From Tubiluchus corallicola (Eukaryota; Priapulida; Priapulimorpha; Priapulimorphida; Tubiluchidae), in NCBI GenBank assembly GCA_030141605.1, contig JAQGDQ010000062.1, forward strand, positions 385,001 through 447,000: a DNA stretch of 62,000 nt. Reading direction: 5' to 3'. Shown piece by piece: positions 14,542 through 27,600 of this stretch. The notes under the pieces are model-generated. The model searched no databases and was not told where the DNA came from. It saw only the letters and a program-made list of their open reading frames with translations. The position numbers and the translations under genes were made by a program. Position 1 is the stretch's first letter, and each line of letters starts with the position of its first letter.

Positions 14542-17343
14542 CATATAAAGCAAAGAGATAAGCGAATCGTTTGATTACTGTATTTGCACCTGATAGTAAC
14601 ACTGTATACATAGGCCGTTCACACGTAAAACTGGTCTTCACATATCTGGCAATGCGATCGCCAGATAGAGATTTAATAATCGTTGCCTTATACATGTGCA
14701 CGTGCCCTAATTCACACTGGTTAAATCTCAAGCTGATGCGTGCTGAAAAACAGTTACGGCTTATTACGCGAAGAGCAACCGTCCATGCATAATAAACCAC
14801 TGCAGGGATGTTTTCTGAATCTAAACTACTGCTGTTTAGAGGATCGAACCCAAATTGTGAAGGTTGTGACTGTAGTACCATCTGTGTAGTATTATTTCTA
14901 GATGAAAGAGCGCCATATCTTTGCGTTCATACGCTGCCGGCCAAGGCAACCGCAACTTTAGAATTTTTGATCCCAGCTAGAGTTTCTTACACTCCTACGA
15001 GTCAAAAAGAAGAGCTAGAATTTATTAAACAGAATAAAAAATTAATCTAAGTTCACTTGTCAAGCTATTCTTACTGTTTAGCAGTAACTAGTGACTCTAA
15101 CTCACAAACTACAAATATCATAATCTTGGCTCAAACGTAACCAAAAGCATATGAAGCATTTCTTGAAAATTACCCGGACAGAACACGCCGCACTACATGT
15201 ATTGGCTTCCCAGCATTATTAGCGTTTAACACAGTCCCATACTGTTTATATTATTAGCGTTCATTTTTTTATGTCAAGATTAGCGTCGTGATGAGAAACA
15301 CTTGGACTGGATTAAATGGATTTTTTTCTATTGTTTTTCTTTTTCTCAAATTTCTCAAACAGATTGGAAAATCAACATAAAAGAATATGAAGAAAATAAA
15401 TCAGTTCTCTGTTCTTTTAATATCGTAATAATGGCTTGGGGTGCACATGAGAAGAGTGACATGTATAATAATGTTTGTGTGTGCAAATTATTAATAATAT
15501 ATTTTTTATTGTATTTGTAACTTTGACACGATCGCTCAAACTAAACACTGATCAAATGAATCAAACCTACATAGACGGAGGAACTAACTTTCCGGGAGGC
15601 AATTAAAACCGCTACACGGTGAAACAGTAATTATTTTTCTCCTCTCAACTGTGCATTAGTATTACTTTTAGAATTAGTAACTTATGTAACCGATAACCCA
15701 TTTTGCCATAAGATAAATGGAAAAGAACCAAACTACGACTTACTGTTCAATGGGCAGTAGAACATGCGTCATAAAAACTTACATGTGGCTCTTTTCTGTT
15801 TCTCTTAGGAAGTAATTGTTATATTCTTGGCAAAGAAAAGTTAATAGTATTAGTTTCTAAAAACAGGTTATGCACGCATCATTACATTAATTACCTTCCT
15901 GGTGTTAGCTTATATTCTGCCTTAACAAATCGATTATCCGACAATAACTGAACGACTACATGCGTCACCGCTGCTCTCATATTTCCTCTTTTAACAGATT
16001 ACAATGTGTTTTTGTCAATCAGTATTGACATTGCTGGAAGCCAACACTGATTTGCTCATCGAAGGTCTGCTGTTCATTTACCTTCTTACCTCTATTTTAA
16101 TGAAAAATGCTCGAATGACATCTCAACAGTGGTTCCAACACCCGTACTTCATCAGAAGTTATGTACCGTGCAACTGGTTGCTGCTGCTGCTTTTCGTATT
16201 GAAGTTTTTCCCCTCAACAACTTCATTCATTTCAAGAGAGATGTTAACAGATACGTCATATAACTAGCAAATTATTAACTATAATTCTGTTTTTAAAGAC
16301 CTGTTCATATTTCCACCTTTCTATTGTGCCCTATACCGAGTGGCCTTCTTTGGGCGATTTACATAAAACAGACTTAAAAAATAACTTTTTTAGCCTGTTA
16401 AAACCGCTACTAGTTTATTACAATTTGAACTTCACAAACACAGTCCAGTGATCTGTAAGGATATTTTTTTCTTTACTTTTGCAGATGTATTAATGATTGT
16501 TTTTATTTCATCAGTGGTCACTTTTGTTTCCTATGTAATTTGTCGACTGGTACCAGCATTAAAATATCTGCACTAAAAATGAGTTTGTTGCTTTTTTGCT
16601 GTAACGAGTCATTTTTACACATTACATGATACATGTACATGGACTTTTTCCAATCGCATTTGCTATACTTTTTGCTAACTTAACAAATTCAAATTTCATT
16701 TAAGTAGCTAAGCAAGCGATGATGGTTGTAACATTTCACATATTTCCATTTGTTGATATATAAACACTTAGAGACTAAGTTATATTCGGTTATTTGACAA
16801 GTTTTTTTTTCAATGAGCCTAAATCAATAATACATTTAATTATAGAAACACGCAAATACAGCATGGCAGCCATTCCAGCATAATGAAATTTCATTTATAA
16901 TGTACTGAAAAAATACTAATCAAACTTTTAACAACAAAATTGCTGAATATCACAATCTAACAAAAACTTTTAACTCTGATAAAGAAATATTGATTAAAAT
17001 TTAATGGCACTTACTGATGAGTGATTGATTAGTAACAGTAATCGCCAGAGTCGCAATTCTGGCACATATAATTAGCGAAATGGCTGTGTTGAACAACAGC
17101 GTTATAACTAACTAAAAGAGTAGTTTTATACTGATAAACAAGAATTTAAATAATATTCCAGTGTTTTAAAAAACTTGTTATAGCGTAGTTGACGGTCAGT
17201 ACTTTCTTATTACTACAATAAAATTTAAAACCGCGTACTTCAATTAACAGCTCAAATATTCCAATCGCCTCGCACTCAGTTCTCTGCTGCACAAAACTGT
17301 CGTCACTGATATGAATGTAGTATAAAGGTTGTCCAAACGTCAT
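14542..17343. other. non-coding stretch
   Basis: No supported gene. The 14600-14820 part is less AT-rich than its surroundings and has open frames on both strands, but I recognise no domain. Confidence 0.4.
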
Positions 17344-18062
17344 TGTTACCTAGTCTTCCCATGACCCCTCAGGTCAATTTCACAGGGAAGTAGCGCAGCA
17401 AATTGCCTGGAGGAGAAATTCCTTGCAGCATCCTCAAAAAAATGGAACGCATTGTTTTCTACGGTGCATTTCACAGTGAGGACGAGCGGCTAAATTCCTC
17501 GGGAGGAATTCTGTCGCCAACTAGAAGCTATGCGTCCTCCTCGTGCGGGATTTTGCCACGTTGTAGAAATACTGGATGTTCAATTTTCATGAGAATCCTC
17601 GCGCAATTCAGTCGTGAATTTAGTTACTCAGTTACTTCTTTCTTATTTAACGAGCAACAATTACCACATTTCAGAATAAAATGCTAATATTTAATCTCTC
17701 TTTTAACAGACTGACGATTTTACGTTTTATTAATGCAACATCGATGGCTATATTCGTGAAAAAGATAAATAAAGGGTGCAACCAATTAATGAAAGCAAGA
17801 CAGCACGGTGGTTGGTGGTGTTGCATCCTTATATGGACATTTGAGAAACGAAGGCTGTTGCATTAATAAAACATAAAATCATCTGTTTATTAAAAGAAAG
17901 AAATCATAATTTTATGCTAAAATGTGTTAATTGTTGTTCGTTAAACAAGAAAGAAGTAATTGAGCAGTTAAATTTTAATCAGAACATTCCTCATGAGGCC
18001 ATTTCTCCTCGAGGCATTTTGCTGAGCGTCCTCACTGTGAAATTGGCCTTATACAATGGTAA
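17344..18062. mobile_element. fold-back element with partly duplicated left arm
   Basis: The ends read GTTACC and GGTAAC. The left arm (about 17344-17700) and right arm (about 17905-18062) are inverted: CAATTTCACAG, GGAGGAGAAATT, TTACTTCTTTCTT and AACAATTA blocks recur in the same order on opposite strands. The left arm repeats its outer module (near 17380 and 17465). The centre has a CACGGTGGTTGGTGG stretch. No coding capacity. The right arm is the cleaner copy. Confidence 0.75.
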
Positions 18063-20153
18063 CGGAGATAAAGGTTGTTTCAACTTGTCAGTGTTACAAC
18101 CACCCCCGGGTCTCGCATACTCAGATAAATTAATACAGTAGTAACACTACAATATAGTGCTATGTGAACGGACGATGTGTACATGTTAACATAGGCATAT
18201 ATACTACTCGCCCCAAGATTATGTAATTTTGTTATACCTACTTGTAAGCTTAATAGTACATACATTCTATGGACATTTGCAAATTACACATTTCTCGAAT
18301 TAGATGCTACCTATTTTATATCAAGGTTTACACTTATTTATATTAAGGTCGCAAGAGTGTAACCTATGACTACTAACTGACTATGCGATAGCGTGTATAA
18401 AGCTTGTATTATAAAAAATGAAATATTGAATTTACACTTTCACAATTAAAATGTCTCACGCTCAACTGAGACATTCTTTTCTCATCATTATATGCCTCAC
18501 CAAGGTATCTGGACTGTGTTGGCAAACAAAAAATTTATCATAAAAGAATTTATGTGGCCCCTTGTCACAGATAACAGGTCAAATAAAACGTCTCACGTGG
18601 TTATCAGAGAGGAAAAACATCTCCCTACAACACACCTAAAAGCTATTAACGCCCAGGCCCGGGTATAGACTGCTGGTCAATGCTTGATCTCTTTCTCTAA
18701 TAGACGACACAAAATTATTGAACTGAATATTGAGCAAGTCACGGTACTAAGGTGATTGCAGTGACCCAATTCAGTTAGAATAGGCTGAGAAAACTGTTTC
18801 TATGCAAGTGTAAACAGCTTAGTAAAAAGACGGCAATATCTAAAGATAGACTGAGCAAATAACTGTTATTAATTTGGGTAAACACTTAGTCAACGTAAAT
18901 AAGCTGAAACAATTACACTAGCCATCTTAGAAGGCGCTCTAATATTATAAACACGCAATATCATCAGTTTTGTTAACAAGAAACAAATTTATTGCATTAT
19001 GATTCACATAGAAATGTCTTACGAAAATAAAAAGCCTTTTACTACAAAATGGTTGTAAATAACACTGTTAGTATACCTATTCTCAGCTAATATAAGTTTA
19101 TAAGTAAACAACGCAAACAATAAACATATAACAAAACAAAGTAATTATTATGCCCATTAACTTGCATGCAAGCAAAATTCAGAGCTCACCAGAACAAAAA
19201 ATGACAAAATTAATACAAAACTCATTTTGTAAGTTCACTCTATTCCTTTATTGAAAGAAAATTAGCTTTTTTTTCTTGCAATTCACATCCATCTAACTTA
19301 CAGCAAATGCGCTAAATATCGTTCTTGTATTGTCTTACACATGTTTATTCAACGTCAGAAGTCTGGCAAAAGACAGCTGGATAAGATATGACATTACAGA
19401 AACAAAGTACATGTACAGAAAATAGTTAAAAAAACATCATGCAAGTTTCAATAGTGCAAACAAAACAATGGTCCAACCAACCAATATATCTCTAAAATCT
19501 CTCAGCAATGGAATGCTAATCTATATCACACTTCACCTCAAGATTTTGCAAGAATAACTGTAACTAGCTATTTAGAGCTGTAATAATTTCAAATAATTCA
19601 GTCTATTTGCTAATTCACTCAGAGTGGTACTAACCTGCATATTCCACAATCTCCAAAAGCTAGCACAGTATGAGGGAATAAAACCAGGTCATTTCAGGTC
19701 ATTTAAAAATTTATAGAAAAAACCACAAATAGTTTCCTATCATGCTACTATAAAACAAGGTATGCCAGAAATTCAGTGCCGCCAGGATAACAAAGAAATC
19801 AGAAATTTGTGGTTTTTGCTTTGTTTGAACTTGAAATAAATTTCGACCGACCTATATATTTCAATTCACCTACTATTTACTGATCATCAGAGATCAGTGC
19901 GCAAAATTTTTTTGCTTACTTTAGTACATTTATACGTACTCCAAATTTGCCTTGCATGAGTTTATTATAATTGCGCAAATACATTACATTTCAGCATGGC
20001 ACTTTCGGTATAAAAAAACTTTTTACTGATCCTTATTATTATCCTGAATGTTATGCCTAAACCTTTACTGACAGTAAAGTATTCCTAATTTTCTTCACCT
20101 AAGAGTAATGTATTATTTAAATTAATGATAATGGCACATAAGTTTGCTAATAT
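18063..20153. other. intergenic, no recognised feature
   Basis: AT-rich sequence between the fold-back element and the 3' end of PGM3. No gene or clear repeat seen. Confidence 0.45.
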
Positions 20154-20159
20154 TTTATT
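20154..20159 (-). terminator. PGM3: polyadenylation signal of PGM3
   Basis: AATAAA on the minus strand, about 180 nt past the PGM3 stop codon (20338-20340). Position and sequence fit a short 3' UTR. Confidence 0.55.
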
Positions 20160-20337
20160 AGATTTATATTTTCTAATTAATCGAAAGCATTAAGGTATAT
20201 TATTTAAATTAAATGATACGTTAGTTAAGGCATAACTATAAATAAGTTGCTGGGCGTTGTTATAATGACTTCTACACACAGTCCTACAGCAATATGCTGC
20301 AAAAACTGGAATTGGAGCGCTTAAGTGGAGACACTAT

Positions 20338-23300
20338 TTAGGCCAGAGAAGGTCTAGTACCAAGACCTCCAGCAAAATCAAACGCAGTTCCTGCTACTTC
20401 ATATGCTAGCTTGTCGGCATTCTCCTAGAATGGAAAGAAAAGTTTGTGCAACTGTAATTAAGCAAGTAACTTGATTAACATGAACTTCATAAGATAAGAT
20501 GAAATGGTTACACAAATGAAGCCTCTCTTCTCTCTGTTTTTTATCTCTGCTTATTTGATTCTAACTTATCAGCTTAGCTTATCTCTGCTTATCTGATCTT
20601 AGCTTATCAGCTTAGCTTATCTCTGCTTATCTGATCTTAGCTTATCTCTGCTTATCTGATCTTAGCTTATGTGCTTAGCTTATCTCTGCTTATCTGATCT
20701 TAGCTTACCTGCTTAGCTTATCTCTGCTTATCTGATCTTAGCTTATGTGCTTAGCTTATCTCTGCTTATCTGATCTTAGCTTATCTCTGCTTATCTGATC
20801 TTAGCTTATGTGCTTAGCTTATCTCTGCTTATCTGATCTTAGCTTATCTCTGCTTATCTGATCTTAGCTTATGTGCTTAGCTTATCTCTGCTTATCTGAT
20901 CTTAGCTTATCTCTGCTTATCTGATCTTAGCTTATCTCTGCTTATCTGATCTTAGCTTATGTGCTTAGCTTATCTCTGCTTATCTGATCTTAGCTTACCT
21001 GCTTAGCTTATCTCTGCTTACCTGATCTTAGGTTATCTGCTTAGCTTATCTCTGCTTATCTGCTTAGCTTATCTCTGCTTATCTGATCTTAGCTTACCTG
21101 CTTAGCTTATCTCTGCTTACCTGATCTTAGCTTATCTGCTTAGCTTATCTCTGCTTATCTGATCTTATCTGCTTAGCTTATCTCTGCTTATCTGATCTTA
21201 GCTTATCTGCTTAGCTTATCTCTGCTTATCTGATCTTAGCTTATGTGCTTAGCTTATCTCTGCTTATCTGATCTTAGCTTATGTGCTTAGCTTATCTCTG
21301 CTCACCTTATCTCCGTATCTGCTGGTTCTTAACCAAACTCACAAAAACCTCTCAAACTAATTGATTCTTCAGTTCTTGACGCGTCAGAGCCTACTCTGCC
21401 ATTTTAGGTCACTCAATTCAATGGTTCTTTGATACTTTGTCACCCAACAGCTATTTAGCTAATGACCTGTCGGCTAGTGGCAAAAAACTAGTTAACAAGC
21501 AAAAAACATCTGCTTATAGCAACTCTATGGCAAAGAATGAAATAACCAAAGATAGCTAAAATATGCAAATAACAACTTGTAGTTTTAGTACAAACTGCAA
21601 AAGTGCATGTGTAGTTTAAACGAATTTTAAAAGAAAAAGAATACACTCGTAAACTGTACACTATGAATGCTATGTCAGGAAATTTACCTGACTAAGTCTA
21701 TGTGTTTATTACAATATAATGAAAAACAAAGTGCCTCATCACAGATGTACCAGGAAATGGCTTGATTGTGTACAGAATTATAATAATAATAAGAAGTGCA
21801 CCCAATCAAACGGAGAATATTAGTTAGACAGGAAGTAATAATGCCAGATTACAAATACAGTATTATTATTATCATGTGGATGCCAACATCAGAAAATCAG
21901 CTAGAGCCCACACAGTCAATGTAGTTTCTAAGCAGTAAAAGGCTTTACAGCATGTCCCACTATCAAAAACAAGCAAGCAAAGCAAAGCATGGAGTAGGTG
22001 CAAATACAGAGCTGGGATGAATTTTGCTTACAACACATTCTAACCAAACAACTTGACTCTTAATGAAAGTGTGGTTGTTTTAAGATTATATAGCATTTAA
22101 GCCTAAAGACGACTAAGCATTAAGATCATTTACAGGCATAAATCTTGATTTGGGGAGTTTGGCAACTAAAATACAAAAGTAGCAGTTCCTAGAGCATTGT
22201 GGACAAAGCAGTAAAAGGCAAACAAGTTAACATGTTCATCCATATACACAAACAAACAAAAAGACATATAAACAAAAATCGGAGAATCTGTGAAACGACA
22301 ACTATGTATGATGTATGATAACTATGTAAAATGTAACAGCATACATATAGATGCTACATATAGAACACGGTTTGTCATGCAGATTTGAAGAACTGCAGAT
22401 TAGTTTGTGCTTCACTGCTTAAACACAACATCAGAGCTGCCATCACAAGTTAATTCTTCTGACGTTAACTGGACACAGCCAAAAGCCCCCAAGGGATGTT
22501 GTTGAAAACAAAGCTAATAAGCCTCACCTGCGTACTAGACTCTGCATAGATGCGAATCACGTCCTCTGTTCCAGAAGGTCTGCAATTAACCAAGATAATC
22601 ATGGCTTTCTACATAAACTCATGCCCAGTAGGGAAAAGTGATTGTTATTGTCACGGCACATATGTGCCCACTTGCAAGAGTGAATGAAAGAAGACAAGCT
22701 TAATACAAAATTTCCATACACAAAAAAACTTTATTGTTTATGCTACGATAATATATTATTTTTGTTAATGTCACTAATAATTGCCAAGATATATATGTTC
22801 GTTTGCAAAAGGCATGAATAAATGCATTATCTGCCTACTCCACTCTGAAGCAGTTCGAACGGGACAACTTACAGTTAACTAACACAAGTGCCTTCACCAT
22901 TTGAAATGAATCCTGTCTTAGGAAAAATGAAAAGTTGAGATCGACAGATGTGGGCAAGTTAAGTGGCAGAAACAAAATGAGAAAAAGGCAAGACAAAACC
23001 TAGATTTGAACTAAGGACCTTATGATTATATGCAATGCCATCACGATTAAACTACAAAACCTCTTGTGTCAAAGGCACATCTTGATACCATGAGGTTATC
23101 AGCCAGATTCTCATAGTGTGTGTTTAGTGACAAAAGTTAAGCAACATCAAGACTGGTTGGTAAATAAATAGGCAATCATTGACCACCAAATTTATTACTT
23201 GCAGCGGGCATTTTATTTACCAAAGTAGCTGTTTACCCCTAGGTATTTAGTTTGCTAATGGGGATGGTTTCATGTCTGAAAGTGGTTAAAATGCTTCTGC

Positions 23301-24489
23301 AAGCTCAGCGTCTTATCTCTGTAATACTTGCTGCAATTTTCACTGTCTGACACTAGGCCATAGAGATCAAGTAAACCATACAAGGATTAGTCTTGCCACT
23401 TGCGGTGGTCGGCCATTTGATGTGCTGTTCGCATCTTTGTAACCAGCTGACCCTTCATGTCAAAATGTCTCCATCACTTGCTTGTTTTAAATTTCGCATA
23501 AAAACACTAATTTTCACGTGTGTTTAAGTAACTCGTTAAATTTTTAAACACCTGACGTAATTTCATAAATTTTGAATTATGTAGTGCAATATTTTTTAGT
23601 TCTCTGATCTTATTGTATTTTTAACTTTGTAAAGCCGACGAACCATCTGGGAAGTCAGACTAATAAATTATTATGCTGACCAGCCGACTATTTGAAAATA
23701 CTCACATACAATTTCAAATCATGCATTTCAGAATGCAAGAGTATTACGGCGCGTCCAGACCAGCGAGTTTTCTCGTCAAATAATTTGCAAGTGTGTAGAG
23801 TCACAGAGCTAGCAATTTGTTGCAGACAGTAACTTGCAAAACATTTGCGACTTTGTCTGTCAGAGAGAAAACTCGCGACAGAGAAATCACTAGTCTAAAT
23901 GCACATTCTGTCATTCAATTTGAATTTGGGAGTAATGGAAGATTTTATTTTTACGTTACATTTAATGATTATCTAATTAGGCAAACATGCTAAGCAAAAC
24001 AATTTTCACATCACTGCCAGAGCTGGCAATTAACTATGAATAAAGAATGCCCAGAAATTCTAGAGCACAAATCCACTCTCAAAAGCTAACAAACTGTTTC
24101 TAGGCTTTTGGCAGCACATGGCATAAACACAATGCATTAACATTTAAACGTATACACTTTTTTAACTACAGTTAAACGTACAAGTGAAAACAGAATCAGG
24201 GTCAAACGACATGCTGGGCTGATACTGTCTAATACAAGTTCTGTGTGTAAGCTCAAAACAACATTAAGTCCCGCTTGTCTGCAATGTCTAAAAAACTAAC
24301 CATACCTGACAAACGACCGAGCTCTTGGATATTTAGAGATGATATCATTAATAGAATCCTGCAATCCTATCGGAGCTGTGGTCCTCCTTTCTGCATCTGT
24401 AGTCTTAATGACATTCCTATCTGCTACCTGAGTTAAAGAAAGTATTCAACTGTATGGTATAAAAGTATGATTTAGACATCAAATACATA

Positions 24490-24588
<99 letters not shown>

Positions 24589-24635
24589 CAGAGAGAGACA
24601 GAGACCGACCGACAGACCGACCGACCGACCGACCG

Positions 24636-24688
<53 letters not shown>

Positions 24689-27600
24689 AGAAGGGAAAGG
24701 AGGCAAAAACATAGAGAAAAAGAGGGCAGAATGAGAAAAGGAAAAAGTACTGTATCACTTAAACTGAAATCTAAAATTATTCCAGAAATTTCTTAACTGG
24801 GGTGTACAAGTATTACTGATATTTCAAAAACACCTGAATGCAAAAAATATCAAAGTTTACAGCAGAGCATCAATGGTTTGTAAACACAAATGGACAATTT
24901 TACGGCTTTACAGTTCAATCAGGTTTTTACCTGGACCTTTATTTGCCTGTTTGGTAGATCAGTGTACATTTGATTCCACTGTTCAGTATCCCATCCTCGC
25001 TCACGAAGAATGAGTTCAACTAACAACATATCAGATAATCCATCTCCCACTGTTTGATTGATGACGTCAACTACTGTAAGCAATTTCACTGCAGCTTCTT
25101 GAGTAGCACCATCGACGCTGAAAAACAAACTCAAGCTGTGACAAATCAGTTTAAATTGGCACCAAAACTATTACAGCATGTTTAAAACTTACAACACTTA
25201 CATCAATTACAACACTCAACAATGTATTCTAGTGTTATTATTTAATCAGCAGCAAAAGCTGACATACTGCTCAAATAATCCTATAAATATATTTGCAGTG
25301 TTTTGTGTAACTGTCTTGCTCGTCAAGATTGAGAATTTTTACACCTGCTGTAAAATATAATCTGATTATTATATATATATACAGTTAATATAATGTCTTA
25401 GTTTAGATTATTTGTCTCATTCCAGATGCATATAATATACGATTTAATTGCACACAGTTCATTATAATTGCATTGAGACGGGGTGACAAAAGATCATAAT
25501 GGTCACCTAACAGCCACCCCTATTGATAAAACATTACTATTGTATTTAGCTAACTTAGTAGTGTTATTAGCAGCTTGTGAGAGACTTATGCTTTACAGTT
25601 ATCATATTATATAATAAAATCATGTTAGTAGTTAAAAATCAACATATTTTTTACTTTAATAACATGTTACATTTTGTTAGTATCTCATTTCTATATGTGT
25701 ACGATATGCGAATGATGATTCTATTGTGCAATACAGCAAAAGACCATAGCATTACATGCATGCACGTAACTATTTCACATTATCAAGTCTTCCTGTAATT
25801 CACTACTTGATATGAATGTTATAATGTTTAAAATCCTGGTAAATAAATGCAGTTGCTTTACGAATAAGTTCCACAAACTGTTAAACTGTTCAACAACTGT
25901 AGCAACTCATACTGACTGTATATGTAACCAGATTTTGATTTTATTACAAATATAAAAATGTAGTAATGACTGGAGCAGTAAACCAATAGTCAATAAAGTA
26001 AAAATTGAAAAATTTCATATGAATACAGACAGAAAGACATACTTTGAAGTGTTTTTATTATTTGGAGAAAAAGTAACACATTTCATATAAACAACATTTC
26101 TATATTAAAACACTTGTTTGCACTTCATAAGAACAGTTTAGCAGGACCACAAGCAGTTAGGAAGTGTATAAGTATATCTATCGACATGTTCATCTACTCT
26201 ATGCTATATAAAATAACACAATTGAATCTTCTGATGTACTTGCTAGGATAAAATCTTCAAAACAGCATTGTCAGCAAAAAGTAACATTTGAATATTCAAG
26301 AAATCAGAAATAAACATGTATTAAAAATACAGAAAAATGTTAGTTTATTGTGTTTTGGTTTCCAAGTTTTACTGACGAACACAGGATAAAAAAATGCAAG
26401 TTGCATCAGTGTACCACATTAACGAAAATATCTCGTGAATAACACACTAAGCTAACAGACTAAACTTCATCCTTTGATATTAAACCTAAGCCGATATTTC
26501 AGGTAGATTTTTAAACGTTCTCTATGGTTAATATTCATTCGGCCTAAAATCTCAGGCATTCTTGTAAGATCACGTAAATTCTTGACAAGCAAAAAAATCA
26601 AAAAAGCAAAAAATGAAAAATAAATCTTATATAGAGAATTGCGAAGTCAATGTAGCCAAATCAAAGTGCTTCTGGACTAACAATGTTCATTTCACATACA
26701 CAAATATAGTTCAGTTAAATTGCCATTCCGAACTGAAAATACTGTATAGCCAACGCCCACAGAAATGTCCTTACACTGCTCATAACGCATGAGACTCCCC
26801 AAAGATTCATTTCACATGTCCAAAGCAGTTTAGAATCACAGCCCGGGCGAGAACTGAAACATGTCTCAGCTGTCTAATTCTAAAGTGTCCCTAGGAATAC
26901 TAGAAGTTAATTAATGGCAAAGAAATTCCAAGACAAGAAACTATGCACACTGTTTATAGCCTGCAGTCAAAGGATGGTGCAAAACGCATAAACTTGAACA
27001 CTGTGCCCTTAGGTAGTCAGGAATCTTGTATCTAATGGACTGTATAGGTAAAAATCTAGTTATTTGGCTGAAAATGAAATTTTCTCCTAATCTGAGCTAA
27101 AAGCATGAAACGCGTGGAAATTCCTATGTTATGGGGTCTGTAAAAACTGATGTATTTATGGCAATTGTTTTGTAACCCACTTCTACAATATTTAATAAAA
27201 CCTTCAACAAAGACTTGCAAAACTATAAAAGCTCTATTAAAGCTATCAATGTTAAGCGTTTTTTACTTCTACAAGTAATAAAGCAATGGCAGTTAGTTTA
27301 TTTGTAGTTTTTAATTACTAGAACAACAATTTATACTGAAATAAAAGCACATTACTGCAAACCATAAGTTTGATGTACATATAAACATAAATCGCACTAT
27401 CCCACAAGTGGCATAAAACTAACAGCTTGTCAACAGAAATTCACTGGAGTAAATATCATAGAGCAACATAAAACAATGAATAGCAGTCCATATCACAATA
27501 AGCGATGATAAACCACAATTCATTAAGCAGAGTAATTACAGTGAATTTACAAAACTTAATAACAGTAGAGATAGCAAACTCACAAGAAATTCTAGAAACA

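Noticed and set aside
14441-14881. 146-codon minus-strand frame
   Set aside because: It overlaps the tandem duplication, has no recognisable domain, and other frames are equally open in this less AT-rich patch.
22999-23072. Functional tRNA gene
   Set aside because: Only the T arm pairs well; the acceptor stem does not, so a tRNA-derived SINE is more likely.
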